Source: Tetrastigma voinierianum (lineage: Eukaryota; Streptophyta; Magnoliopsida; Vitales; Vitaceae). From it: 64,000 nucleotides of DNA. The position numbers and the translations under genes were made by a program. Shown one piece after another: positions 1 to 10,532 of the stretch. The notes below the pieces were generated by a model, which ran no database searches, was not told the origin of the DNA, and was given only the letters and a program-made list of their open reading frames with translations. Each line of letters begins with the position of its first letter. The first letter of the stretch is position 1. Location of the stretch: NCBI GenBank assembly GCA_016808115.1, contig JAEQBH010006815.1, positions 1-64,000 of the forward strand, in the 5' to 3' direction.

Positions 1-1
1 A

Positions 2-414
2 GTGTCACCATTTGCCCTCACCTATGGTATGGAGGCCATTATTCCCATAGAAATCGAGATGCCCACGCTTCAAACTGAGGTTCCTGGAACGGCTAATGTT
101 GAAGCCATCTCCAAGGACCTAGATATGGAAGACGAGCTCCGGGAAGCAGCCACTATACTATTGCTTACCAATAAAGGATGGAAAACTTATACAACATGCA
201 TATAAAGCCTCTTGCATTTCGAGCTGGGGATCTAGTCTTGAGAAAGGTCTTTGAGAACACAGCTGACCCTGCAATCGGAAAATTTCAACCAAATTGGAAA
301 AGACCATACATAGTTGTACTAGTGGAGGTAGCCGGGTCTAAGCCTGTTGGCACTTTTAGAAAGTCAGCGTCGTGGCTCTCTGAAGGAATTAACTATCCTA
401 GCCGATGTTCGTAA
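2..414 (+). pseudogene. Tat-type Ty3/gypsy integrase, C-terminal part
   Basis: This is the end of the polyprotein of an LTR retrotransposon whose body lies left of the window. The first frame (2-205) opens with SPFALTYGMEAIIP, the stretch that follows the catalytic core in plant Tat-lineage integrases. A second frame (178-414) carries FRAGDLVLRKVFENTADP and KFQPNW, the C-terminal DNA-binding part. A frameshift at about 178-200 separates the two, so the product is broken. The same segment recurs at 36,170-36,545 as the end of a longer element, which fixes its identity. I see no 3' LTR after it; epsin intron-like sequence follows. Confidence 0.85.
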
Positions 415-866
415 AAAGGATAAGAAATAGTAAAGGTTCAATGCATAACTCTTTTCTGGATATAAATTGCCACTATTAGTTATTTCATGCAAGAACAGTT
501 CATTTGCAATATGCCAATACCTTTCCAAAATGTTTTCATGGCCTTACTGTTGCTACGAACACAAAATTACGTCTTGGCTGACAACTGTCTAGAGTTTTTG
601 GACTGTTAAGCAGGTGTTTTTGTTACTGATGAAAACAGGTTTTTTTTGTGATTCAGTTATTTTCTATTTCTCCATTGGAATGATCATTATGTTTATATTA
701 AACATGATGTATTTTGATTGGGAAATTTAGTGTTACTAAATGTATTTCTAGGAAAAATGGTTTCTGAAGTATTATAGAATGGATAGGATTACTCTTCTAC
801 TGGTATATTTGTGATAAACATAGGGTGCAAATGGAAATTTAGAGTCTTTATCTTCTCTTTGAACAG
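415..866 (+). other. intron-like sequence before an epsin exon
   Basis: I see no gene here. The stretch is T-rich and ends in a pyrimidine-rich run and AACAG just before the exon at 867, so its right part reads as an intron. Where the retroelement stops and the intron begins cannot be placed. It recurs at about 36,546-36,998. Confidence 0.5.
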
Positions 867-1056
867 TTGCCCCAGCTACATCAATCAGTCCGGAAATGGA
901 CTTACTTGGCCTTACTTTCCAATTCATTTTCCAAATTCTACGGCTCTTGTGCCATCTGAACCTGCAACCACATCATCTGAGGCTGATGTCCTTGCAAATG
1001 CTGGGTCTGCACCCACATCTGCGGCAATCCCATTTGGATCTGCTATTATGAACCAG
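867..1056 (+). pseudogene. epsin tail exon (SEPATTSSEADV exon)
   Basis: This is an exon from the disordered C-terminal half of a plant epsin (EPSIN2/3 type). Epsins bind membrane through an N-terminal ENTH domain and recruit clathrin and adaptors through this tail. The reading begins APATSISPEMDLLG and continues LVPSEPATTSSEADV and SAPTSAAIPFGSAIMNQ. It is bounded by AACAG before 867 and CAG/gtaaat at 1,056. The match is to the EMDLLGSL...NALAIVP part of Arabidopsis EPSIN2 as I remember it. One frameshift falls near 920-940. Later exons follow at 1,625 and 2,095 in the right order; the ENTH exons are absent. Confidence 0.8.
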
Positions 1057-1624
1057 GTAAATTTAATTCTATTAAATTTGAAAAACTAGTGAGAAAACTC
1101 TTAATGTCTCAGCCAAACTTTTAAATTCACGCAGGAGCCTTTTTTTGGGTCAATGTCCAAGTTCCCTGTATAAAGTATAATAATTACTGAGTGACTGCAT
1201 GTCAAACTTGTGTTAATTGTTTACGGTACATTTTATATGTTCTACACAATGAAATCATTCCATTTCCAATGGTTTTGAAGAAATTGCTTTGCATGGTGTT
1301 TACAAGGAATGAAAAGTGATAGCGCAGAGGTCCAAGAATTTTCCCCCTAAACGGTGTTGTTTTACATGTATTCTGTTAAGGAAAAAATAGATTCTAGTTC
1401 AAATGATGTACTGCACACTAAGAAATTATATCATTTCTGTGGGATGTCAAAATGTGCAGCAATGATTATGCCCTTCCCAGAAAGAGTAAGGAATCTCCAA
1501 ATGAAGCCAGGCAATGAATTGCTTTGCCTTAACTCTTATTCATAACATTTCTCCATAAAATGGATGATTTTCATAGTTATTGTTGACAAATAATATAAAC
1601 TAAGTGTTTATCTAGCTAGTGATG
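1057..1624 (+). other. epsin intron, possibly with one decayed small exon
   Basis: This is mostly intron-like sequence. At about 1,136, after ACGCAG, a short reading EPFFGSMSKFPV weakly recalls the DPFGDSPFKA motif that follows in epsins, then meets a stop. I do not call it as a gene. The same bases recur unchanged near 37,266. Confidence 0.4.
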
Positions 1625-1997
1625 CTCTCTTTATGGACCAGCTGCTGCACAATATAACAGTGGGAACTCCCTCTCACAGTTGGGTTCTTCACAGGCTCCT
1701 CCTCATGGTCCTGTACGTTCCTAATCTCCTTTTCAAACGCCACCACCTTCACAGTTTCCTTTTCAGGACCAATGTCTTCAGAGCTTCATTTTCAAGCCCC
1801 CTGCACCTTCACTCTCCTTTTCAATCACTAAATAAGCTGGACTGCTCAGTTCATTGACTTCACAGTCAAGTGTATCTGCTTCAACAGGTTCACTTACTAT
1901 AGGTTCCTAAACATCCAAGGACAAGTTTGACCCATGTCGGCGGCTTTGGGCTGGTATTAATTGAGTAGAGGATTAGTCAATTTGAATATATCTGGAC
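1625..1997 (+). pseudogene. epsin penultimate exon (to NLNISG)
   Basis: The exon reads YGPAAAQYNSGNSLSQLGSS, then APPHGPVRS, and in shifted frames SVSASTGSLTI, SKDKFDP and LSRGLVNLNISG. The last block is the strongly conserved part before the final exon of plant epsins. The exon ends TCTGGAC/gtaagt at 1,997, a phase-1 donor that fits the acceptor at 2,095 exactly (C plus CT makes the proline codon). At least three frameshifts or stops interrupt it (about 1,720, 1,855 and 1,905-1,960). The left end is approximate; 1,642, after CCAG, is an alternative start. Confidence 0.75.
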
Positions 1998-2094
1998 GTA
2001 AGTGCTTGCAACCCTTGGTTTACTCATGTGAAGCTTTTAGTAATTTTATATCTACTTTGTCCCAGAGACTAAATTGACATCTCCAAATATGCAG

Positions 2095-2420
2095 CTAACA
2101 CTAATCCGTTGGCGGATGTTGGAATTGATTTTGATGCCATTAATCGGAAAGAAAATAGGATGGAGAAACCTAAACCTGCAGCCACAGCCCTGCATTCATT
2201 ACCACAATGGGGAAGGCAATGGATCAGGCCTGAATTGGCCGCTGCAGGTGCACTCAGGCCCCACCAACCAGATGATGGGTTCGAAATGGAAATGGGGTGG
2301 GCATGGGTACCTGGCCCTACAGTAGGCATGAATATGGGTATGATTGGTGGTCCTGGTGCAGGCATAGATATGTGCATGGGAATAGGTGGTGCTCCAGGAG
2401 CAGGCATGGGTATGGTATGA
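2095..2420 (+). pseudogene. epsin last exon, Met/Gly-rich tail (copy A)
   Basis: After ATGCAG the exon reads PNTNPLADVGIDFDAINRKE, then NRMEKPKPAATA, the conserved block before the Met/Gly repeats of plant epsins. A frame change near 2,190 replaces the expected MGSGSGIGRAGAGALRPP with an out-of-frame reading. The Met/Gly repeat (MNMGMIGGPGAG... GMGMV) resumes and stops at 2,420. Compared with the form at 55,010, the GYNPMM ending is missing. Three versions of this exon lie in one unit (2,095, 19,077 and 23,024). A Pro-rich minus-strand reading over the same bases is only the shadow of the Met/Gly codons. Confidence 0.85.
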
Positions 2421-2867
2421 TCCTGACCAAAGTAGTGAACTCCCTTTTCTTGGGTGCTCCTATTGAGAAAGAATCCCAACGGCAGGCAGGCAGGCGAAGA
2501 AAGAGAGTTGTATTTTGTTTCAATGGTGGTTGTAAGGAGAGAGTGGCGATAGCCATTATATATTGCCCATCATGTATGGTTATTCGGTCAGCTTAAAAGG
2601 TTCCTTCTTACTGTTGGTTACACCGTATGATTCCCTTTTGTGCTTCAAGAGTCATTGTTGTGAATGTGTAACAATCTAAGATAAGCCTTTTTCACATGTG
2701 GTTTTTTTTTTATACATATATCTTTTTTTGGGTGACTTTGTAATACAGTGATGTTTTGATTACTTACTGAACGATAATAAATCAGATTTAATTCATTCTT
2801 TTGCTTATTTGAATCCAAATGGTCTGGATGTTGTTTTTATATATTTCCTGTTGAGTATGTGTTGACT
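2421..2867 (+). other. 3' flank / 3'-UTR-like region after epsin copy A
   Basis: This is non-coding sequence closely similar to 23,361-23,900, which follows epsin copy D. It keeps CCTTTTCTTGGGTG and a TGTAACAATCTAAGATAA stretch. An AATAAA lies at 2,776-2,781. It is best read as the 3' UTR and downstream flank of the epsin gene. It ends where retrotransposon sequence begins. Confidence 0.55.
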
Positions 2868-3104
2868 AGTTTTTAACGTAGACCAAAAACAACTTATTCT
2901 TGATATTGTTGTTAGGACAAATTTCTGACATAGCTACCAAAGACTAACTAAATTAGTCCCTGGCAACGACGCCAAAAACTTGTTGACTTTTTTTTAACAT
3001 AGACCAAAATCAACTGATTCTTGATAATGTTGTTAGGACAAATTTTTGACATAGCTACCAAAGACAAACTAAATCAGTCCCCAGCAACGACGTCAAAAAC
3101 TTAT
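2868..3104 (-). repeat. tandem ~120-bp repeat carrying two primer-binding sites
   Basis: Two direct copies of about 117-120 bp (2,868-2,983 and 2,990-3,104) each hold an 18-base match to the 3' end of plant tRNA-Asp on the plus strand (2,957-2,974 and 3,078-3,095). Read on the minus strand these are TGGCGTCGTTGCCAGGGA and TGACGTCGTTGCTGGGGA. They differ at 2 and 3 places from the usual Asp primer site of Ty3/gypsy elements. They therefore mark the left edge of the internal region of the minus-strand element whose LTR follows. Confidence 0.7.
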
Positions 3105-4524
3105 TGAGTAAACCAAAATATGAAATATGTTTTCTGCCTTGTATGTAAAATGCTTCATTTGAAATTGATTTGGTATAGATCATTGCAAGTACATAGGTCA
3201 TATAAGTAGTACAGTTGATTTTAAGTACAGATATCATTCCCACGAGAATCGATAAGAAAAATTTAAAGATTAACTACTCCCATCGCAACATCCTTACTAT
3301 TTGAATTTCCAAAGATCATGATAGATTTATCTTCGTAGATAAAAAGAAATAAAACACTAATGAAATTTCTAAAGTACATGCTTAGAGAGTTCACTGGACT
3401 AAAATACAAGGGAAGAAAAACAGTGTTGTGACCATCACTTTGCGAGTTCCAAATAAGATAAAGTAATGGATGTGAAACTTGGAATTGTCCAAGAGCAAAC
3501 TAGTGTAGAAATGGATTTCTCCTAACTCTACACATTTCACTATCAAGCATACCGAACTTCTATCTCTAGAAAGTGGGTTTGAAGAGCTACTTGTAGGATT
3601 TGTTCCTCTTTTAAGATTTCACTATTTTTCCTTCTCAGTACTTCACCGTCATTTCTTAGGACTGTAAGTTGATTGCCCCCATGGACAGGATTTAGCAAGC
3701 CCTCTCCAAAATAACAAGCTTATCTCAAATGATCAATTTGACAAGAATTTTTCCTTTATTAGAATCTCAGAACATTGGGTCAGTTATTCCTCCCAATCAG
3801 TGAAACCTCTCGAATTCGTTGCTGTGGATCGCAAGTGGATCTTATGCCTTGGGCACACACTCGTTGTCACCCAAGAGGAGCCTAGTGCCGAGGTTAGATC
3901 ATCACTAGTCATATCAAAGTAATCCAAAAAGTGCATTAGTTCAAATAATATTAGTGTAATTTTACTCACAAGTGACTGCTCATTACTCTCAGGTAATCTC
4001 AACTCTGTGTCACTCAGAGGGATTCCTGGAAATTAGAACAATAATACAACTCTTTCAAGGTACAAAACACTGATATTCAGAACAACTCAATGTAGGAGCA
4101 ATACCAATTAAATCACTCCAATTTTCTTACCCAAAACAACATTAACTCTTACAATCAATAATCCTAACAAAATTTTCTTCCCAAAAGAAGCTTAGCCTTT
4201 CGAATCTGGATCACATATCACAATGACTAGTTGATTAAACGAATTCATTTAGATTGCAATCAAAAATAAAGAAAATGATTTTAATAAATTCCAAATTTCA
4301 TTTAAGTTTAGACATAAATGAACTGATGACATGAATACCACTGAATTCGTGATCGTATCACTACTTTAATCCTAAAAGAAACTCGAATCTTGAAACAACT
4401 AAAGGAAAAATAAAAAGAAGTAAAAAAAAAGAAAGAAAAATATATACAATAAGACTTTAGCTTTCCCAAAAAAGACGAAGACTTTATGAAAGCCGCCGGA
4501 AGTTGCGCACTACTTCCCAAAAAA

Positions 4525-4537
4525 TTCTATTTATAGG
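4525..4537 (-). promoter_or_regulatory. LTR TATA box
   Basis: The minus strand reads CCTATAAATAGAA, a good plant TATA box. It lies inside the LTR, downstream (in transcription direction) of the palindrome array. This fits a U3 promoter that would drive retrotransposon transcription leftward. It is kept exactly at 40,516-40,528. Confidence 0.6.
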
Positions 4538-4599
4538 CTCGGTCTTAGTCTTAAAAACGAAAGGCGAGAATCACAAGACTAAAAAAGCCCGTACTTCGC

Positions 4600-5580
4600 T
4601 CTAGCTGTTGGCCGACTTGATGTCGTGATGGTCGCAAACATCAGTTGTCGATGTTGTGGGTTGCAACTAATGTCACAACATCAAAAATCTGTTTGGCACT
4701 TCTCAGTTTTCAGTGATGAGTCCATGTTGTGATGATGTCGCGACATGGAGATACATTGTTGTAGATTAATTCTGATGTCGCGACATTTATTTGGTGTTGC
4801 AACATTGTTGTGATGTCGCGACATAGCCTATTAATGCCCTTGCTTGTACACACTTACCCTGATGTCGCGACATTGCTGATCTAATGTTGCAACATTGGTT
4901 ATTTAAGTTCATTGTGATCACCTCAGGCTGATGTCGCGACACTGTTGTGATGTTGTGACATCATACCTTGTTGTTCTGAAGTCCTCTACCAATGTCGCAG
5001 CTGATGTTGCGACATTTATTCGACTTCACAACATTAGACTGATTTCACTATCCAAGCTGCTTTGATTTGATGTCAATGTAATAACATGTTAATCACTAAG
5101 CACGTCGCAAATACTGCTACACCGCAGTTTGATATATTAAGCTTATGTCACAACATTTATGCTCCAAGGTTGTGACATTGAATCTTGTTACTATGAAGTA
5201 CTCTACTGATGTTTTTATGTGATGTCGCGACATTTATTCTGTGTCGCGACATTTGACTTGTCTCATCACTTAGGCTGCTTTGATTGAATGTCGCGACATT
5301 GGACGTGTAGATCTCCATTGTTCGCTTTGGCTAATGCTGCAACATTTCCGATTCGATAAGTTGCTACATCCAAATGATTCGCCTTTTCCCTTTACAAGCC
5401 ATGTCAGCAGGATGTCGCAACATTGGATGGCTGCCATAATTTAACTGCTGGAGTTGTTTATGATGTCATGACATCAGATCGTTGTTTCCTTTCTTCGCCA
5501 CGTCGACATAGCCATAATTTCAAGACTTTCTCCACATAATGTTGCGACACTGAAACCTGCTGAAGCAATGTCGCGACATT
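4600..5580. repeat. array of TGTCGCGACA palindromes in U3
   Basis: At least nine exact TGTCGCGACA palindromes occur (near 4,738, 4,775, 4,814, 4,863, 4,933, 5,225, 5,243, 5,289 and 5,569). About as many or more variants occur, such as TGTTGCGACA, TGTTGTGACA, TGTCGCAACA and TGTTGCAACA. Spacing is irregular (18 to over 100 bp) and the spacers are unrelated, so this is not a simple satellite. Nearly all variants differ only by C-to-T or G-to-A at the two CpGs. The array is repeated at 40,600-41,590. Confidence 0.85.
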
Positions 5581-5764
5581 GGCCCTTTTGTTGCACCATG
5601 CTGATTTTTGCTCCTTTTTATGCTGAATTCTGCTTATTTTCTTTAAGTTTTTGCAAAACATAAAATTTTGGTGACAGCTCCATAATTTTGCATTAAACTG
5701 AACTTTTAAGCCTGAAATATACTCGGAAAATGGACTTAAAAATAGATGAGTTTTAGACTCATCA

Positions 5765-5779
5765 AACTCCCCCAAACTT
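5765..5779 (-). other. polypurine tract
   Basis: The minus strand reads AAGTTTGGGGGAGTT directly before the TGATGAG start of the LTR. It is preceded by GCTTGAGGACAAACAAAAC, the usual context of the polypurine tract in Athila-like elements. It would prime plus-strand DNA synthesis during reverse transcription. The copy is at 41,758-41,772. Confidence 0.7.
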
Positions 5780-7900
5780 AAAGTTTTGTTTGTCCTCAAG
5801 CAAAGAAAATGATATTTATTTGTCCTCAAACAATAAAAATCAATTTTTGAGGTCATTCGACAATTAAATCAGATTAGCATTTAGGCCTTAATAATATTTC
5901 AGTTGTGACATCAGCTCTAATTAAGCTTCATTTTCAGAATTCTAAAATTTCCAATTTAAACTTTAACATAGCATGTAATTCATAGTTAATAAACATACAC
6001 CCTAACTATGTGAGTGTGTGTGTCAGGGTCTTTCCTTTATAACCGATTTATGCATTAGGTAGTTTCATGAGAAGCACTTGCAAGAGTGACATTTTTTCAA
6101 AGTAATTTTAAGTCCTATAGGCTTGTTGGTCATATTATTCTCCACTAGTGTAGACATAACACACCCCTTAGAATCAAATAGGTCTTTTGAGCTTGTAATG
6201 TGTGACTAGGGTACTTGGTAGACAATTGGACATTTTAAGCTCAAGTTTACCCAAACTGCATTCATTTTCTCACTCTTTACCTTTATTGCTCCTCCTATTT
6301 TTCTGCTAAACTAGCCCTTTAAACATCCCCAAACTAGATCTGGTGCATTTTTATGCATTTCCTCATCCGAGCTATTGTTGTTTTTATTTTTCCATTGCTA
6401 TTTTCAATTTCGCTCCGTAGTTCTTCAGTTTTTTGTTTCAGATTTGGAGTGGTGCAATGTTTTACCATTTTAAGCTTTCTACAACCCCTTAGCAAGTTTT
6501 AGGTCAATAGCTCCCATACCAGTTGACATTAGGGTACTAGGTGTAAAACACCCCTAAGGACTTAATTGCTCAAGGTCAAGAGGCTACAAGGTAAAAGTCA
6601 CTCCTTGTAACTTTCTTCTTTCAGCCTTCGCCTATTTTGCACCTTTAGCACAACGTTTTCTTAATTGCTGTCTTCCCTTTCTCATCCTTTATTCTTCTCT
6701 TTCTTTCATAATTCAAACTTATACTCCTCCGCCCCCTTCCCAAACTTATCCTTTTTCATCATTTCTTCTACACTAATTTGTAGTTTTGGGTAATTTAAGG
6801 GTTCTTTACTGTAAGGAAAGATTTAAGGAAGGGTTAAGGCTCTTCTTTTTGGCTGTGATGATGAAATAGGCATTAGGCTCAAAATAGGTACTAAGGTATA
6901 TGCTTATAGCATATCAAGGGTAGGCTGGTTGTGATGTCTAGAATTTCTCCTTGAACAATAATGCAACAAGTTCTAGGACTCTTTAGAGATTTCTGATAAT
7001 AAGTCCCATAAGGTTTTCCTAACCCAAGCACAATCAGTTGTTCTGGTACTTCTGACCAATGTGTTAGTTTAGTCATTTTCTTGACTATATTGTTCAATTT
7101 GATTAGAATTAATAGCCTTATTAACTTTGATTTCAATTTCAGTTTTCAAGAAAAGTTTAGCTTCTTTATCATTGGCATCACAACTTAGCCCATTTGTAAT
7201 TGAGACTTCAGCTTGTTCTATTTTACAAAAATTTGTTGTGTTATTGTTCACTTTACATTTCATTTTGATTGAGTCATTCAATTCATTAGGTAGACAACAA
7301 TAACACCAACATTTCACCCATTTTTCTTAAAGTCTTCAAACAAGCTAGTACAACATTCACTCATAAAATAAGCCATATCATCCAATAATTTTCAACTTGT
7401 AGCTTTCATACAGTTAACACTATGAAGTCTCCTTTATTCAGACCAACAAACACAAGCTCAACATTTTATTAACATTCTCAAAAATGTAAAATTAAAAGAT
7501 AATAACAAATAATAAAATTCTATGCATAATCATTTCATAAACTGCCCTTTTATTCGAAAGAGGAAAAATTACATTATGTTGTTTACAAGACAAAGAAAGA
7601 ATGATAGATAAGAGAGAGAATGAGGGATAGAGAGAGAGCTACCTCTTCTTTCTATGTGATTGAGATCTGGAATGCTTGAGGTTCACTGCTTCAAATTTGT
7701 AACTTGCATTTGAGGGTGTGAACTCAAGGATAGAGGCTTTTGGTTTTGCAGTTGAGCCCTCTCCATTCCTGTCAAAGAGATACCACTCTTGGATTCTTAT
7801 GTTTTGCTTGATGAGCTCAGTTTGCCTTTGCCCAATGGAGTTCAAGGACTGCTCGAACTCACCTTGGGCTTGATACACTTTACTGTGTTCCGTTCAACCA
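5780..7900 (-). mobile_element. 3' internal region of the Athila-type element
   Basis: This lies between the polypurine tract and the decayed ORF that begins at 7,900, so it is the 3' untranslated or env-side part of the minus-strand element. Small minus-strand frames (6,891-7,136; 7,069-7,317; 7,639-7,878) have no family I recognise. The last is rich in Gln, Ser and Lys, with SIGQRQTELIKQNIRIQEW suggesting a helical segment. Copy 2 (41,773-43,890) keeps similar frames (43,027-43,242 and 43,589-43,795). Confidence 0.5.
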
Positions 7901-8866
7901 TATCTATGCTTTCTGTCCATAATTTCTCCTCTAATTTAGGATGGACTTTAGCTCTTCATCCCTATTTCGATGGTTGCTCTTATATATTTCTGGTGTCTTG
8001 TAAAAGATACCCAAAGGCTTTAGCCTTCTAAAGCAAGTTTTGCTCCATTTCCTTCCTAACCTCCACGCCTTGATCAAATTCTTACCCTCATTAGTTGATC
8101 CCGCACAAAAGGCCTTTTCTTTCTTTAAGCTCAACCATCAATGCCTCGTCTCCTTTGACATTCTTCTATTCCTCATCCCTCTATCGAGAACCTCGCTAAG
8201 TTTTCTTCTATTCTTTAATTTTTCTCGCAACCAAAGGTTTCATCTCTCCATCTCAGCTTCTTCCCTCGAATCGCTTCATCTCTCATCTTCAAGCTTCATC
8301 TCGCCATCACGGAGAACTATGATGTGTTGCTCTCTGCTTTGTTATCTTGTTCCTTCTTCGCTTCTATTATGAGCACATTATATCTTCTTCACTTTGGGAG
8401 AGAGACCGGTTGCTCTAGGTAATCTTCAACCTAAACACTTCTCCCGCATAATTTCTATGTCTTTAGCTCTTCTTAGCCGCAGGTCGCCCTTGGCGCTCCG
8501 AAGCCGCCTTTCTTTCCTATTCTCTCCACCTCACCTTGCAATCGGAGCTTTTTTAGACTCCATGAGGGTGAGAGGTGAGGATCTCGGCATTCCCCCTGTC
8601 TCACTAGAACGTTACACCCCCATTAATACACAAGAGAGTGATCAAGGCAGTATGGGATATCTTGGGAAGTTGTTCTTAGTAGTCCATGATAGACTGCTTC
8701 CACTATCTTCCCCACTCCTTCTTAAATTCAAAATTTCTCGACCTCAATGCATATAGTAGTATGTCACGGTCTTGTCTCACTATTGAGACGTGCTTTGAAG
8801 GGGTGAGAATGGAATTGATGAAGGAGAACCACACCTTGACTACTTTTGACAAGTCGCCTCTGTCGA
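7900..8866 (-). pseudogene. putative plant transposon protein, C-terminal half
   Basis: Read leftward from 8,866 the translation gives YIDRGDLSKVVKVWFSFINS, then ILTPSKHVSIVRQDR, LLYAL, KISHTALITLLCINGGVTF and, further on, a charged helical tail ending near RKWSKTCF. This matches the domain annotated as 'putative plant transposon protein', found in the 3' ORF of many Athila-type elements; its function is unknown. Several frameshifts and stops break it. The N-terminal half lies beyond an insertion, at 10,146-10,520. Pyrimidine-rich plus-strand frames here are shadows. Confidence 0.6.
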
Positions 8867-10145
8867 TGTAGGTGTTGGGCATGGTGCCCTAAAATCATGT
8901 AATTTGTACTCTTCATGAAAACAATTTTCTATATTTGATTCTTTATACATGTGTTGTATAATTTAGTAAATATCAGAAAATCCCAAGTTTATTAATGTAA
9001 CTATAATCTTAGTATATAACAGCTTATATATGAGATGATCAAGATTATAGATAATAAACTAAACTGGCCCGTAGTAAATCAAAGTAGGAATCTTACCCAT
9101 AATACTACTAGTACTGGCCCACCGAACGTTAAGAATGTAGTAACTGATCTGGATTATTGATGTAGAGACATTAAATGGAGGTGTTTATTTAACTGACATA
9201 TAGGATAAAAGACTGCATACGGATTAAACTCTTAAATAATATTCCGCTACAATTAAGAGTTTAAACCGTCACTAGATGATCATATGCGCATCGATCTTAA
9301 TCATGGTGTAGCCATGGACTCATATGTCTATTTCAATAGGGCCTTTTGATCTATAGGTTACGATCCGTCCTAAAGACGTAATCTAATACTTATGTCTTGG
9401 AGGCCCATTGAGATAGGTGGTCAGAACATGTCCTACGTGATATGGAATCCAAACCTTCGAGGGAAGCCTGATAATCGTTCCTTAAGTGTTAATTCGAACT
9501 GAAAGCAAATTGAGCGCCTAATTTATACTGTGTTTATAAAATAACTGCTCACTAGTGAATTAAATGGAACTTAAGGATAAAGATATCACTAGAGGGTAAA
9601 ACGGTAATTTCAATTCCAGCCTCTAATGATGGACCAATTTCAAGAGGACGGAATTGCATGTAATGATCATAACAATGGACTGCTGAAAGATCACACGTAA
9701 ATTATTCTAAATTAAAAGAGTTCATTCAGATTTTTAGTGGAATAAGAGTTAAACTAATAAATTAGATTAATTGATTAAAGAGTTAATTAATTATCAAACT
9801 ATTGAGTTAAATTACAGTCCATATGTCCCCGAGCCGCCTATAAAACATCAGATAGAATTAAATTAACAAAGAAATCCTCTGAGGGCATAGTTGTAAAAAG
9901 AAATTATCATAGCAACTATGTAGTACTATTGGATAATTAAATGTTACCTAATTAATTATTGAATTAATTAATTAATAGTAATTACTACTTTGCTTAAAAT
10001 CTCCTTAATTTGATTATAATTCTTCTATTGTTTGGTTGATTAGTATGCATGTACCATAGGATTGTAAAAAGATTTTTTATTAATTTTTAAAATTTACTGG
10101 ACCAAAATCTTCGCCGCAAACTTGCTTTGAACTTTAAAACCTACA
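8867..10145. mobile_element. solo-LTR-like insertion, about 1.28 kb
   Basis: The block opens TGTAGGTGTTGGGCATGGTG and closes AAAACCTACA, so its ends are a perfect 6-bp inverted pair (TGTAGG/CCTACA) with TG...CA termini, as in many LTRs. The interior is AT-rich with no coding potential I can see. It separates two halves of one ORF, showing that it was inserted. I could not find a convincing target-site duplication in either copy, and no primer site or polypurine tract adjoins it. I infer a solo LTR but cannot assign a superfamily. The copy at 44,861-46,139 has the same length. Confidence 0.55.
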
Positions 10146-10520
10146 AAGAAGCTGCTATGATGGTTTTGGCTATCTCGCATAATTCAAAACTGGGTCTCAC
10201 ACCCTTTGACAATCTCTTCAAACCTTGACCTCCTAGAGCCGGGTCGTACTCTGGGTACACTCATTGGTCTCAGCCTCCAAGAGTTGGAGACGCCTCTCCT
10301 CAAAGGGAAGCACCCTAACATAGCACACAAAGTTCTTCGCTCACCAAATTGGCGTTAAAATTCTTTGACCAAGGCCTCGCACTCCGCCTTGTGCCAAGAA
10401 CTTTTCCAAGCCTCATCACTCAATCTCCTTTAAACAACGACACCTACCCTAAACTCTCTTTCTTCCACGAGGATTTTGCAACATAAGTAATTGTCTCTCA
10501 AAGTAGAATGAGATATGTAA
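10146..10520 (-). pseudogene. putative plant transposon protein, N-terminal half
   Basis: Read leftward from about 10,520, shifted frames recall the start of the same domain as 7,900-8,866: an ARPWSKNFNANL block, a segment resembling GRxxxFxxxAIxxLL, and CEIAKTIIAAL next to the insertion. The order and orientation are right for one ORF interrupted at 8,867-10,145. It is heavily frameshifted. It abuts the MULE transposase at 10,533. Confidence 0.45.
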
Positions 10521-10532
10521 AGAAAATATTAA

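Larger units (their letters stand above)
3105..5764 (-). mobile_element. Athila-type LTR (minus strand), about 2.66 kb
   Basis: On the minus strand the block starts TGATGAG right after a polypurine tract (5,765-5,779) and ends ACTCA ten bases before the primer site at 3,078-3,095. It thus has the TG...CA ends and both flanking signals of an LTR. A length of 2.66 kb is within the range known for Athila LTRs. A TATA box (4,525-4,537) and an array of TGTCGCGACA palindromes (about 4,600-5,580) lie in the part that should be U3. The arrangement is unusual because internal sequence flanks the LTR on both sides. The second copy is at 39,096-41,757. Confidence 0.7.

Noticed and set aside
2069..2479. 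Pro/His/Met-rich minus-strand open frames over the epsin Met/Gly repeats (also at 19,237-19,446, 54,984-55,422 and 58,839-59,165)
   Set aside because: Shadows of the Met/Gly codons on the plus strand, which has intron structure and family similarity.
2957..3095. tRNA-Asp-like sequence
   Set aside because: Only the 18 bases of the tRNA 3' end are present, twice, next to an LTR end; this is a primer-binding site, not a tRNA gene.
4600..5580. CRISPR-like array
   Set aside because: The repeat is only 10 bp, palindromic, irregularly spaced, and lies in an LTR of a plant genome.
8040..8756. Ser/Leu-rich plus-strand frames
   Set aside because: The minus strand carries a recognisable plant transposon protein; the plus frames are its shadow and are not kept in copy 2.
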